Shown piece after piece: positions 1 through 11,639 of a stretch of 64,000 bases of DNA. A model generated the notes under the pieces. The model had not been told where the DNA came from. It saw nothing but the letters and a program-made list of their open reading frames with translations, and did not search any database. A program made the position numbers and the translations under genes. Numbering within the stretch: the first letter of the stretch is position 1; each line of letters begins with the position of its first letter. This DNA is from Chrysogorgia sp. JL179-B06 (Eukaryota > Cnidaria > Anthozoa > Scleralcyonacea > Chrysogorgiidae), in contig JAYKKM010000341.1 in assembly GCA_035772405.1 (NCBI GenBank), positions 1,316,001-1,380,000 of the forward strand, given 5' to 3'.

Positions 1-595
1 TTTATAATGGTCATCATTGTCCACTACAAAATGTCCAAGGACGGACCTTCAGTTTTTACCAAGGTGCATTTTTTTGAACGCATTCACACGCATTTCAAAT
101 TATATGTTTGATATTTCATACTTTTCAAGTCAGATTAGCTTTAAACTATGTGTCTGATAATTCATATAATTTTCAAGTCAGATTAGCTCCAAATTATATA
201 TCTGCACAGATTAGCTTCCAAACAATATTTGATATTCATCTAGCTGTATTGCAACTCGTACTAATACGAAATCATATTATATTGTTTATCTCAGTGTGTT
301 CTACTTGCTGCAGTACTTTTTAACACACCATGTGACATTCCTTCATACATTTGGATTAAATGCATCATGAATGATCATCCACATAAAGGTAAGAGGAGTT
401 GACAACTTTCAAATTTAACGCTATTTAGGACGCATTCTTTTGGGATTCTCGCCATCCACACCACTCCCCCCCATGTGCCCATAGAAATTTAGTTCACATC
501 TGTTTTTCTGGGTTTTTTGGAACTCGGTAAATCTTTTATTCGTATTCCGCAAATAGAATATTCAGAATTAATGGGAAACTATTTCTTTGTTTCAG
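1..595. other. AT-rich stretch without a recognised gene
   Basis: I see no coding exon here. An imperfect direct repeat of about 50 bases (both copies carry caagtcagattagct) lies at roughly 125-210, with a third partial copy just after it. The reading frames present are short and lack splice-bounded coding character. Confidence 0.5.
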
Positions 596-687
596 CGTCA
601 ACCTACTACGCTCTTGTTGGAGTTGTTGTACTCTCCCACATCCTTTTTTTTAGCATTTTACGATCTGAATTCCTGAGGCTGAAAGAC
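596..687 (+). CDS. candidate internal exon, transmembrane segment
   Basis: A 92-base open stretch has a good acceptor (tttctttgtttcag) and a good donor (gtaagt). Read in the only protein-like frame it gives a hydrophobic helix (YYALVGVVVLSHILFF) followed by a basic/acidic tail (LRSEFLRLKD). The pattern of aromatic start, Val/Leu-rich helix and charged tail resembles the second membrane helix of VMA21, the V-ATPase assembly chaperone, but similarity is weak and no neighbouring exon was found. It could equally be an exon of another small membrane protein or a chance open stretch. Confidence 0.3.
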
Positions 688-699
688 GTAAGTTCTTCA

Positions 700-1760
700 T
701 TTTTAAGCTCTGTACATATTTCACTGACTACACGTGGTATAGTTAGAACATACCAAGGAAGCTAGTCTGGAAAAAACCCAGTTTGTTGCAGGCTTTTAGC
801 CAACCTCGTATCGAGGGTTTTCAAATCATATTTTTGGACTGCCACTTTTCGTATGCACGGCCATGGACGGCCTAAGCAAAATATTTTCCTCAAACAACAA
901 CTTACAGATTTCCCCCTTTCTGATGTTGTTTATTTTAGCTATTGTGTAGGTTTCGTTACTAATTTTTAATTAAGAACATGCAGATATGACGATTGATTGC
1001 GAGATCGATTTAACGTATATGTATATATGATCTAACATGAAGTAGCTAAAACGTTGTTTAATAAAACCGCTGTTTAATATGTTTGATAAACTCACTGCCA
1101 CACCCACCAAAATGTTTGGACGGCCAGTTTTGAAATTTGCATTTCGGAACATGTTCGAGTAATGGCGGCCGTATAATCTCGTGTAAAAACAGTCTTAAAA
1201 GGCAACTTCCCATGCTCGCAATTGCTTGAAATTTGGCAAGTTAAGTAAGAACATGCACCCATGCTCTTTACAAATATGTAAAAATTCGGGATACCAAAAA
1301 TGTGTTCCCATAGGCATTCTATCCATAAAACATTTTCTCATTCAATTATTCACTTGATGTAGAATCTATATTAGTAATATCGTATTTAATATTTAGATAA
1401 CCACCAGGTACTTTAAATTGTTTATAGCAGCATATACCTTTCATCAGTCTCTTAATCATTTTTATTCCACCTCATTTTTTAGATAACAAGATGGCATATC
1501 GCAGCCAATATCGAAAAACTGGAAAATGAAAATGTTACGACATAAATGTTTGGTTCTGATAACCTCATTCCAAGACGATTATAGCTGAACATAAATTCAC
1601 CCAACGCAAAGATATAAAACGAATTGTAAAACTTAACCGTTAATTTCCCTGACCTGCACCATGCGGTTGCTTAACCTAGAATAGAAATAAATAGAGAAAT
1701 AGCGAAAATTAAATCAAAACAGTGGTGTAAAGAAGGGAGGAGGAATGCGTCCCATTCACT
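700..1760. other. no gene recognised
   Basis: About 1 kb with no convincing exon, repeat boundary or RNA gene. A few short palindromes and AT-rich tracts are present. Confidence 0.5.
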
Positions 1761-1762
1761 TT

Positions 1763-2012
1763 CTATGAGTTGGGAGACCTTTCTTCCACTCAGGATTTTA
1801 ATTGAGTAAATAATTGAGGAGAAGGTGATGCCTTTGCAATAACACCAAGACTTTCGGGTCTTCTCGGAAAAACGACCTTAAATCGTAGGTCCTCGGAATC
1901 CTTATCAGTTGGGTTTTCCGTTCACCTAAGAGTGATCAACTGAATAGTCGAGCGCTTAAAACATGAGCCTCTGTTTCGGATAAATAGGGTAACCTTATCC
2001 TGTGAGATCAAC
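1763..2012 (+). repeat. tRNA-derived SINE family A, 5'-truncated copy
   Basis: The body matches copies at 45301 and 55901: a gaggagaaggtgatgcctttgcaat block, a ccttaaatcgtaggtcctcgg block, and a tail containing cacctaagagtgatcaactg and gataaatagggtaacc. The tRNA-like head seen in the 45.3 kb copy is missing, so this is a truncated insertion. Confidence 0.6.
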
Positions 2013-2061
2013 TGTACTCCAGTCGATATGTGGCTCAAAAAGTGAAGCCAAACATGGCCGT

Positions 2062-2780
2062 CGTGCGGCTAAATCGAGAGTTGGTACCATGGCCGCCATA
2101 TTGAATTCTAACCGAGCTGGATCACCCGAGAACCGCGTGGAAATTATATTCTGTATTTGTTGGTCGATTTTGTCTTTCAATTTCCTTTAAAACATTCTGT
2201 ATATTTAATGATTCTGAATGCATCGTTAGTTATTTCTTCAGCAGCTTACAAATCGAGAAGAATAATTTTCCGCTACTTCCTTGTTATTCGTTATATTATT
2301 TTCTCCCTTTACCGTTTTCCATCTCTCAAAAGCGTTTAGTCTTCCAGAAGCATCTGTAGTACTCTTTTCTTTCGACCTAATGGTTCGACTTGAGGGCCAG
2401 TACTTGAGGATTCCAAAGTCGAAGGTTGTGTCACAAAGAACCATTAGGTCGAAAGAAAAGAGTACTACAGATGCTTCTAGAAGACTAAAGTTTACTTACT
2501 CGACGCTTTTGAGAGATGGAAAACGGTAAAGGGAGAAAATAATAATTATAACGAATAACAAGGAAGTAGCGGAAAATTATTCTTCTCGATTTATAAGCTG
2601 CTGAAGAAATAACTAACGATGCATTCAGAATCATTAAATATACAGAATGTTTTAAAGGAAATTGAAAGACAAAATCGACCAACAAATACAGAATATAATT
2701 TCCACGCGGTTCTCGGGTGATCCAGCTCGGTTAGAATTCAATATGGCGGCCATGGTGCCAACTCTCGATTTAGCCGCACG
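2062..2780. mobile_element. large foldback (palindromic) element
   Basis: The arms 2062..2387 and 2438..2780 are near-identical reverse complements of about 330 bases around a spacer of about 50 bases; the same peptide can be read from both strands. The outer ends are cgtgcgg on the left and ccgcacg on the right. Short indels separate the arms. Such structures are typical of foldback elements or long-TIR MITEs. No transposase is encoded. Confidence 0.75.
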
Positions 2781-3486
2781 TGGTGGTGGAGGCTATTTCA
2801 GATACCTTGAAGCAGATCCGCCCCAGTACTTTCATTATTTTACACGGCCAATTTGCCTACAATTTATATAATTTGTTTCCAAATAGTCCAAGTGGATATT
2901 TTTTCATATAAAAACAAATCTTAAATTTCAAGGTCTTATAATATATACCGCTTCAAGAAAAACGCGTTGCGTGGTCAAAGTTGCGATATAAATCCAGACA
3001 ATCAATAGTAAGGTCCATTTCCCATCTTTTCAAGCGAAGGCCATTGCTCGTGGCTTTCGAGTTTCGTAATATATGTATAGCGCAAAATAAAGAAAAACTG
3101 GAATACTAAAGAAAAGCAAAGTGAAGCTGATGTAAAACTGCTCCTCGATTTATATTCTGGAATTGTGTAACCATATTTAATTTAGAATAATGAAAATCGT
3201 TTACATGAGTTAATACACAAGCTTGCGCACGAAGCACGTGGTCGTGAATTTCGTTGTTGTTCGGAGCTTGTAATCTCTTACAAGAGCGCTTCTTCTGTTG
3301 TGTCGACGTAGATTTTGTTCATCAATAATATGGTGAATATTTACTCCAGTAGGTTCAACGTTCTCTTCCATCGGAGGAGAGAGCTTCCATCCATATATTA
3401 ACTATGTTCCATCTTAGCGCATATTCAAATCAGGCACCTGGCTAGCAGCACCTGGCCTGATTTGAATATGACTGAAATAGCCTCCA
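2781..3486. mobile_element. TIR-bounded non-autonomous element
   Basis: The ends are tggaggctatttcag (2787..2801) and ctgaaatagcctcca (3472..3486), with ccgcacg directly outside on both sides (2774..2780 and 3487..3493), a possible 7-bp target duplication. The left end carries two extra TGG units. A second small palindrome (catattcaaatcaggc and its complement) lies at 3420..3470 inside the right end. It abuts the foldback at 2062..2780, whose right arm ends on the same ccgcacg. Confidence 0.55.
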
Positions 3487-3662
3487 CCGCACGGGGTGGA
3501 AAACAGGAATGTCTTTTTCGTAATTAGTGATGTTGTTTTGCACAAGAGTTGTTTTGTTTCCTTAGATTACCCTGTGAAAGCAATTTGCTAATCAGAAAGG
3601 CAAAAATAATTTTTATTGCCATATGGCATACCCTTTTAAATTAGAAAACGTAAACTGCTCAC

Positions 3663-6600
3663 CTTAGCTAAGATTTTCTCAAGTTGTGTTACGCGGGCTG
3701 TGAGATTTTTTATAAGGTTCACGTTGCACTCGAACTAGAGATAAAGGAAAAGCAAACATTAAGTATTTATTAGATATTCAGAAAATATCTAATTGACTCG
3801 ATGTTCTACTAGATGAGGATAACGGAGGTACCTGAGAAATTGAACACGTTCCTGGTTCACCTTGAAGACCCTGGTTGGAAGAAACATTTATGTTAGGGGC
3901 TGTTTACATGAATTCGGATTAAGTTTCATATACCGGTTCTGTTAAAATCACTTTAGTGTTTACATGAATCTGGAATGAGATGTATCTCAATCCGGATTGA
4001 GTTCATTCCGGTTCTCATTCCGGATTGAGGTTCATTCCGGATTGAGTTTCATTGAAAGTTCATTCCGGTGTCATGTAAAGGACCTCGGGAAGACTGAAAC
4101 GAACAACACATGCGTGCTTTTAGCATTTATAGACGACAATTTGCAGCTAGAGACAAGAATTGTGCCGACGTCATATTGTTCAATATAAATAGCTCTTGTC
4201 GTCGTCGACGTTATAAATTAAAGGTGAATTAAATGCTTGTTTACTTGCGACCGCATCGATTATCGTTGCTAGTAATGCCTTTCCCCTTTTCTTTATGTTT
4301 ATTCTTCGCCAAATTATCAATTTAGGGCACATGTTGAAATGTACAAGCGCAGAAATCGTTGAAAGAAACATACCCGCTATAATGTTATTGAAATTTCAGA
4401 TTTCGCGCGATTTTCGATCCTGCAGGGATAGAATTCCTATGTAAACGCGGTTTGAATTCACGTTCAATCCGGAATGAAACTGAATCCGGATTCATGTAAA
4501 CAGGCTTACGTTACACATTGCTCTGAATCGGGTCGATTTTTTCGGTTTTCTCAGCCTAAAATGAATCTCAAAGTATAATTCGACATCTGATTCACCGATT
4601 ATAAATGCCAAATATGAACTTAATATACCCTATTTCACCACTACTATATATATACTGAGCCCATGGCTAAGCTCACGACAACGGCTTCTGTAGTTCAGTC
4701 GGTTAGAGCGCTGGTCTAGAGATCTAGGGTCGCAGTACAATTCCCAGCAGGTAGATATTTCGCAACTGGTCCGATCCCAGTTCGATCCCATGATTCGAAA
4801 GAATGTGATTCGACACTGACTATATTAAATGGCTATATTTAATCTAACTTACAGGACTGCCTGATCCTCCTGTGGGTCCTGATTCACCTGGTGGACCCTG
4901 AATTACAAGGCGTAGAAAAGACAATAAATTGTAATTAATCGATTGGAATTTTTATTAAATTGCCCATGACCCAAACAGGATATTATTGATATAGATTCTA
5001 TATGAAGTGAACAGTTGAATGCCAAAATGTTTATGATTTGAGCTTTGGGTCGATGTTCTATAAAGGTTTGTTTGTCTATCACACGGAAAGCAGAAAAGAA
5101 AGCCAAATGCCATTGCCGTAAATGACGTCACACCTCATTAGCATTTCGGACAAACAAACCTTAACGATACAATGGCCGATATTTTGTCGCATCGAGCAAT
5201 TTTATATTTTCGCCTGATTTCGTCATCATCGTTGTAAGTCGGCTAAAAACACACATCTAAAATTTTAAGCCAATTTGGTGAATTACTTCCTACATTTCTA
5301 AACACGGTGCTTTTTTACCTTTTTGACCCACATGTATAGAAAGTAGTGTATAAATAGCTTGCGTATATATTTAAAAGTATGAGCTCCCGTGCGGGTGGGA
5401 TCAAGGTTAACCCTTATACCGTAACCTCTCGTTGAGGGGGGTAGGGGGAGCAGAGAAGGGGTTCATTTTTTCTCACTGACCATTTTTACTTTGTTATATT
5501 GATTTTTTTCAATTCAACATTTAATAAACTGCTTTCCTTTGACGCTTTTTCTTCGATTATTTTCAGTTTACCTGTTATTACTGCTTAACTCTTTCCTGTC
5601 CGGCTGAAAAACATCCAAAATTGAACTACCTCTTTGTTCTATTGATATCTCGGGAAATATCCATAACTGTTGCGAAATCTATACCTTTTCTGAAAAGTCC
5701 ATAAACCGGCTGTTACCAATGCTTTTGAATTTTCCGAACAAGACACATCATAATATAAATTAGCATTAATTATCATAAATCAGGGTGAAAAACTTCCATT
5801 TTTCTAGAAAATGCTGCACGCCCGCGCGAGCGCCCGCGTAGCAGAGTTGTTTATGAAATCAAATCAAATTTTGGCGTGTGAGTGGATCTCATGTGCCTTT
5901 GAATTTTTAATCTTGCGTTACCGTATGCCGTGTTTTTCGATTGACGACTTTCGATTGATGACCCCTTTTGACTGGGCCGGACAGGAAAGAGTTAAAGTGG
6001 TACTACGATGAAAATTCACCCCCGTCTTTTAGATTTTCTTCAGCATAGAATAGTATTTCAGGTCGAAAGTGAAATCGATGTAAAAAAACAAACAAAAAAA
6101 TGGTATTTTGAAGCAAGTATTTTGAGCTCTGAAATCACTATTATTTAGGTCACCATTATACTAAAAACGTGTTCCAAACGTACAGATTCTCAATGCTACG
6201 CCTGAATTTCAGTCGAGGTTACTTGTTTTCTTGTTCTCTTCGAGAAGTAGATGAAATGTTCAGCCTTTCAGACGAAGAATTTGAAAAAACGACCTTGATT
6301 AGTCTTCGCGTTGAGAATCTGACGTCACTTCGTTACGCTGGTCAAGAACATGAACGATTAATGGCGGACATAACAACTCCAGATTCGGAGTCAGAAAAAT
6401 AATACTTGCCATCGTCAAATCGCAAAACGGTTTCGACCGAGTAATATTTAGAAGCTCTGCTTTATACTGAAATACGTAAAAATATCGATAGGTAAAAATT
6501 TGATCGTAGTACCACTTTAACGCAAAGCTAAAATATCATAAACATTTTGGCATTCAACTGTTAACTTCATATAGAATATATATAATATATATCAATAATA

Positions 6601-8666
6601 TTGGGTTATATAGACACTTTAAATGGATCAGTAATTAATAGATTGATTTCTTGGTTGATTGACTGACCAATTGGTCGATATACAAGACTAATGAATAGAA
6701 AGCAAAGTGAAAAGGTGGTAAACTGCCAAGATTTTTAGTAACGAAATACTGACGTTTCGAGCGGAGCCCTTCATCAAAGAAAGACTTAGGGCCTGTTTAT
6801 ATGATCCCGGTACACCGGGACGTCCCGGTATACCGGGATCTCGGCTTGTATATAATTTACTGTTATTTTCGCAGTTGTGTTTATATGGAGACCGGGACAT
6901 CCCGCTTGACCGGGATCCCGGACAGATTTTTTCCATATAAACGCAACATCCCGGTACACCGGGATGAAGTGAATTGAAATTTAAAACGTCGTCTGAACCC
7001 AAAAAGTGACAAAATGAAAAAAACATTCGTTGGGATGCTTTTTATGTGAATACAATTATTTTTTGTTTCATTGAGAAATTATTATCAATTATTATCAACA
7101 TTTTCACGCATCCCGGGACATCCCGGTGTACCGAGATCATATAAAGCAGGGATGAAAACGTCTCGGGCAACCGGGACATCCTGGGATCATATAAACAGGC
7201 CCTTACTCTGATGAAGGGCTCCGCTCGAAACGTCAGTATTTCTTTACTAAAAATCTTGGCAGTTTACCACCTTTTCACTTTGCTATACCCAAAACACTGT
7301 CTACGCAGCACTCTACTTTTTTACTACTAATGATGGATGGACAGATATGATAGATGGACAGATATGACTCCATTAGTCATAGATGGATTGACACATTAAT
7401 GAACGAATTGATGTATAGACAAACTAATAATAGATGTATGGTTGTATTAGCAGACGGCTAATAGATGGAGGAATATGGAGTCAGGATCGATTCTCTGGTA
7501 CCTTTGGTCCTGGTTTTCCATTGACGCCATCACGACCCTGTAAAGCTAAAGTTACAAGGTTCTCCTCGTTTGTTGATCCACTGTTTTCTTTATTTAAGTT
7601 AACTGGCAACGGATTACTATCGTGTGCTGAAATCTTGATAGAAGCAGGAGGAACAGGTGCAGCAGTAGCAGAGTTAGTTAAAAACGGTGGTGAAATAACG
7701 TGAACTGTCTTTATTGGTTTATCAGGCTAAAACACAATGAAAGAGCTTTCATAAAGGTAGTTACACTTCGATTTCTCCTCCTGGAGCATGTTATGTAGTG
7801 GATTCACTCACGTTCCAATACTCCTTGTTGTTTTCCTAATCATATGACCTGCACGAGTAATCCATCTGTACTTATATAGTACGTTTTTTACATGTTCTGC
7901 GCATCCCATGTAGGACATATCCTACATTATTCTATAAGTTTGAACAACTAGGGACACTCAATTGGGGTTTAGCGCCTGGGTTAGTATATACCTCTCGTCT
8001 AAGGTAACTAATATCTTTGCTCGTCGGGGCAACGTACTGTATTTGTTGCAGTTCCTTATATTGGGGATTAGGTATAGTATACCTATAATAATAGGGCCTA
8101 CGGGTTAGGATTAGGGTAACATATTTCCTGGTCCTTATATTGGGGATTAGGTTTAGGGACTACGGGTAATTAGATGTTATTAGAGTAATGTATATGATGT
8201 TCTTTACAATACGTACTATAAGTACTTTTCGATTAATCAGTGTGTAAACGAGCTTAAAGCCGGTATAGGTAAATCAATGGTTAGAGAATCTCATTAGTCG
8301 TGATCTTGCAGGTTGTACATGCATATATGTAGCTCAATACTTAGAGCATCTCACTGATCATCCGAAGGCTGCAGATTGTACACATATATTATGTAACCTT
8401 CGATTCCCGCAATATTTGAACGCCATAATACAGACGAAGGGAAGTGCCGCTTTACTTACGGTCTGGGTACTAACGTAGTGTATCTCATGCGGAGAAACAT
8501 GAATACCAGGAATTTTTGTCTCATCTGAGACCAGAGCATAACCACCATCACCTGTTTTGGCTAAAATATACTTTTTACCAATGGCACCATCCGGGAAACA
8601 CCACACAGTGGTTATGCACATCGTGAACCCATACCAGAGAAGCACGTCAGATGGTCGCGTTACCAT
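3663..8666 (-). CDS. collagen-like secreted protein, 3'-incomplete
   Basis: Five exons on the minus strand share phase 0 and GT-AG borders: 8666..8460, 7726..7502, 4897..4853, 3870..3832 and 3734..3663. Exon 1 starts at an ATG, and its product begins with a short basic stretch and a hydrophobic run (VLLWYGFTMCITTVWC), a likely signal peptide or anchor. Exon 2 is a Pro/Ser/Thr/Asn-rich linker that turns into Gly-X-Y triplets (GRD GVN GKP GPK). The third exon is 45 bases, all triplets (GPP GES GPT GGS GSP), a length typical of collagen exons. The fourth adds GLQ GEP GTC and a cysteine. The fifth (FECNVNLIKNLTARVTQLEKIL) could form a coiled coil. The layout suits a collagen-domain extracellular protein such as a collectin-, C1q- or ectodysplasin-like molecule, but no C-terminal domain was found. 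More triplet exons may lie between 4.9 and 7.5 kb. Transposons fill the introns. Confidence 0.6.
3896..4505. mobile_element. Harbinger-like MITE with TTA duplication
   Basis: The ends are gggctgtttacatgaattcg and the reverse complement of attcatgtaaacaggc, flanked by TTA on both sides (3893..3895 and 4506..4508). Internal palindromic runs of ccggattgag and its complement make much of it self-complementary. The 3-bp TTA duplication is characteristic of PIF/Harbinger. It sits just upstream, in transcript sense, of the collagen-like exon at 3870..3832. Confidence 0.65.
4686..4760 (+). repeat. tRNA-like sequence (SINE head or tRNA pseudogene)
   Basis: The A-box-like tagttcagtcggttagagc is followed about 35 bases later by a weak B-box (gcagtacaattcc). 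The anticodon stem and acceptor stem do not close cleanly, so this is a tRNA-derived SINE head or tRNA pseudogene rather than a working tRNA gene. Confidence 0.4.
5589..5991. mobile_element. piggyBac-like MITE, TTAA-flanked
   Basis: The ends are ctctttcctgtccggc and gccggacaggaaagag, a 16-bp inverted repeat, flanked by TTAA at 5585..5588 and 5992..5995. The left 180 bases closely match the left end of the piggyBac-like remnant at 26069, so this is probably an internally deleted derivative of that family. Confidence 0.75.
5996..6516. mobile_element. second TTAA-flanked MITE, abutting the first
   Basis: The ends are agtggtactacgat and atcgtagtaccact, flanked by TTAA at 5992..5995 and 6517..6520. 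The left TTAA is the same tetranucleotide that serves as the right duplication of the previous element. An open frame at 6169..6402 has no recognised domain. Confidence 0.7.
6702..7290. repeat. inverted Penelope-type terminal repeats around a MITE
   Basis: The segments 6702..6785 and 7206..7290 are inverted copies (gcaaagtgaaaaggtggtaa and complement, then cgaaacgtcagtattt). The right copy has the hammerhead-like core ctgatga (7208..7214), a short GGGC/GCTC stem, then gaaac (7227..7231); the left copy has the same core on the minus strand with one change. Such cores are known in terminal repeats of Penelope-like retroelements. A Harbinger-like MITE was inserted between the two arms. Confidence 0.5.
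6789..7202. mobile_element. Harbinger-like MITE with TTA duplication
   Basis: The ends are gggcctgtttatatgatccc and the complementary gggatcatataaacaggccc, with TTA at 6786..6788 and 7203..7205. The interior is rich in cccggtacaccggga palindromes. Its ends resemble those of 3896..4505, suggesting a shared transposase source. Confidence 0.75.
7740..8455. other. intron 1 of the collagen-like gene, with tRNA-like scraps
   Basis: No exon recognised. The sequence at 8270..8400 holds two degraded A-box-like stretches (caatggttagagaatctc and tagctcaatacttagagc), probably remains of tRNA-derived SINEs. Earlier parts carry simple duplicated phrases (ccttatattggggattaggt). Confidence 0.4.
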
Positions 8667-8719
8667 GGTAATGATGATATGAAGGTTTGCTGCTATAGCT
8701 TTGGTCCGTATGTGGAAGG

Positions 8720-10200
8720 CCTAAGAGATGAAACATTTTAAAATCCTTGTACAATGAATTTTGAAAGTATTGCATATTCGTCCATCGTTTTTATTATCAT
8801 AAATTTATTATATCATAATCGTCATAACCATAAGAGACTTCACTAATTATGGTCATCATCGTCGAATTTCCTAGATTAGCTCGACGTAAACACATTACAA
8901 AACACAAGATGTTCTTTGGTGTAAGGAAGTAATTCAAAGTTACACCCGACCGCTAATAAATGTTGATATAACAGGCCCGAGCATTAGATAGTGACTGCCA
9001 TTTAAGGCAGTACATATATCAATCAATCGATCAAACCAGTACATCATTGTAACATGCGCTCTCCATCTTAATAATGGTTAGAACGACTCGCCGGTAATTA
9101 GCTATAGGTTACACGAGATTCGATCCCTGTCTGAAACATGAGGTTTTGAGCTTGATGATCGTCTAGTCCAAGTTCCTATATTCACTAAACAGCAGTATAT
9201 ATATATATATATAAAAAACAAAACAACATTCTTACTTCATTTCATCGACTCCTTCGTGCCGAAACAAAAATTCTTTTTTCAATATACAACTCCTCCTTGA
9301 CTTGGTGGAACCTTATATGTCGATGACCACACAAGATGTTCTTTTTGCGCTGAGTAAGTTGCTAAATCCTTCTTGTGAAATTTTTACAGGCACCACTTCA
9401 CCAAAAACATCAAAACACAATGACGGGTATTTATATAACAGGTGATCGCGGTACCTGCTGCCTGCGAATATCGCTCACTACGTCAAACGTGGTCGTGAGC
9501 GATGAAGGCGGTAGTATTCGTAGGCAACCCAGTCTCCACCTAGTTAATGTAGACAGTGGGTTAGAGATCAGATAGCCTCCTCCGCAGGCAACTCTGTGTC
9601 TTCCCAAACGTCGTTTTTCAGCAATATTTTGGCGACAATTTCCTATAGCTGTTGTGAGTGTTCTTTGGAAGGAAATTAGTCGAAATAAACTATTATCGTG
9701 GGATAAAGTAGAGGAATTTATTTTATGAAATTATTTGGCATAATAATTTTAGGAATAATTTTTAGGAATTTTTTTTTTAGGAATTTATTTGGCATAATAC
9801 GAGATTAAAGCACTAGTGACGTCATATTTGAGAAACAAATATGGCGTCGAAATTGGACAAACTCTCCAACTTAAAGGCCATTGCGGGCAACAAAAAATAA
9901 GTATATAAGTAAAAATAAGTACTTTTCAATCAAAGTACGTAATTTAAATTGCCGGAATATAGTAGTTTGAGGTTGTGAAAATGCTCGCAAAGCGTATTAA
10001 TTACACTGTCAAAGTTGCTAACCTGAATCATTGTCTGTGATTTATGATTTAATTAACTTCGCCAACAATTACAACTACATACAGACGTACAATAACAGCA
10101 AAACAAATGGCAGGGACACCGCTACAGCATAGCTAATTACAGCGGACCCAAGGAATAAGGTCTAAAATCCTAATAAATGACAATATTAAAAGCAACAAAT
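8720..10200. other. intergenic, no gene recognised
   Basis: A tRNA-like fragment lies at about 9070..9180 (ggttagaacgactc ... gattcgatccctgtct ... gatgatcgtc), resembling SINE family B in plus orientation. A TA run lies at 9197..9213. The part after 10060 is probably the 3' untranslated tail of the minus-strand LINE that follows. Confidence 0.45.
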
Positions 10201-10214
10201 AATAGAACGCGTAA

Positions 10215-10748
10215 GACTGCGGACAGTGTTGCACTTACAACAAATTGTCTTATAAGTTCTTGGATCATCTGCGTTGTAGTTATTATTAACAGCAGCAAAA
10301 TAATGACGTAAGGCTATTTTAAAGGTGTTCAAATTGTCCATAGTAATAACTAGTTCATCGACTAAGATATTCCAAATTCTTATTGCTCGAACAACATAAG
10401 ATCTCTGGTATGTAGTTTGTACAACATATTTGATAGCATTAATAGGTGCAGACGATCTGGTATTGTGCTTAGTAATAACTAGTTCATCGACTAAGATATT
10501 CCAAGTTCTTATTGCTCGAACAATATAAGATCTCTGGTAAATGTAGTAGTTTTACACCTAGGTACAACATACTTGATGGCATTAATAGGTGCAGACGATC
10601 TAGTATTGTGCTTAGTAATACGTACTTGTGGAACAACCGAGTTTACTCTTATGAGACCATGGGTCATTTTAAAGAAAAAAACTAAATCTAGATATTCATG
10701 CCAATAAGAGATAGGAAGGATTGACAATTGATATGCGTGTGATGTCAC
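10215..10748 (-). mobile_element. LINE 3' end (reverse transcriptase C-terminal tail)
   Basis: Minus-strand translation gives the C-terminal signature of non-LTR reverse transcriptases: LPISYWHEYLDLVFFFKMTHG near the start, then TRSSAP, and further on RIWNILVDELVI and FKIALRHYF. The element is 5'-truncated. A segment of about 130 bases is tandemly duplicated (about 10341..10470 and 10470..10620), which breaks the frame, so this is a dead copy. The clade is not determined. Confidence 0.75.
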
Positions 10749-10922
10749 ACCCGGGCTAAAGCGAAATTTTTATCTAGCCATCCTCGTCTTTATAAGTTTG
10801 AAACTCGATTTTTGTTTATGTCTTCCTTTTTCAATTGAGCCACACCATTTTAAAAAGCATTCCGCGGAAACTCGGCTACCCACAGAGTAGTTTCACGAGG
10901 TTTACCCCGGGTGTGACGTCAC
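10739..10922. mobile_element. short TIR element
   Basis: Inverted ends gtgatgtcacacccggg and cccgggtgtgacgtcacc bracket about 185 bases. It overlaps the 5' side of the truncated LINE. The target duplication is not clear. Confidence 0.5.
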
Positions 10923-11639
10923 CAACTTCCAGTTAATTTGGCAAAGTATTACAACAAGATGGCGGATGACAGGATTGTCTTTGGTCAAAATTAGTGCTGT
11001 TTTGTAGAAGAGTAGTTTTGTTTACTTGGATTACCTTCGTAAGCCTGTTTGTTAATAATAAAATCAAAAATTGGAAATTGTGATTTATGATGCCAATGTC
11101 CTTCTTAACTTAATTGTTTTGAATGCCGAAACTTTGGGAATTACTGATAACGTTAGTAAGATATTCAATATGAACTCCACGTGTATTTTGACTGGAGTAA
11201 TCCTTTAATGCCATTGATTGGTTATTGATTGCATTGGTCATGTTTTTCGTTTTCGCTGGTCGTCGGAAAAATTTCGTTTGTTTTGTAAGTCCCGGCAAAA
11301 ATGTAGACGTATGCAAAATGGATCTATAACCAATCGATTCAGTGTCGTTGCAATGGTTGTGTTCCTTGTAACTTCTCTCGCGTACACAGCTAAATATAGC
11401 ACAAAACTAGAAGTTGCTATCGCAAGGGAAGTGCTGCCTTGGATTTCGAGGCAGCACTTCCTTTGCGATATCGTACAGCCTCGTACCCATGGGGCGTACC
11501 GTGCGGGGGGTGTAACACCCCCCCCCCCCCCCACACTTTTCACTCAATTGGTCGGTAAAGGAGTCGGTCGGTAAAGCCTGGCGTCGTCGGTAAAAACGAT
11601 TGGTCAGACCGGAAGTTGGGAAAACCTTGTAATAGTTAA

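Noticed and set aside
3270..3420. Minus-strand frame with a furin-like RRHNRRS stretch, a possible further exon of the collagen-like gene
   Set aside because: It lies inside the TIR-bounded element 2781..3486 and its acceptor is poor, so it is more likely transposon sequence.
6688..7026. Minus-strand 112-codon frame with GIPGRPGVPG, resembling collagen
   Set aside because: The Gly-Pro pattern comes from the ccggga/tcccgg palindromes of the Harbinger-like MITE; there are no splice borders and the frame runs through the element end.
7434..7703. Plus-strand 89-codon frame
   Set aside because: It is the antisense shadow of the minus-strand collagen-like exon 7726..7502.
11218..11574. 118-codon plus-strand frame
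   Set aside because: It reads through a poly-C run and a small palindrome, has no domain, and an equally long frame exists on the other strand.
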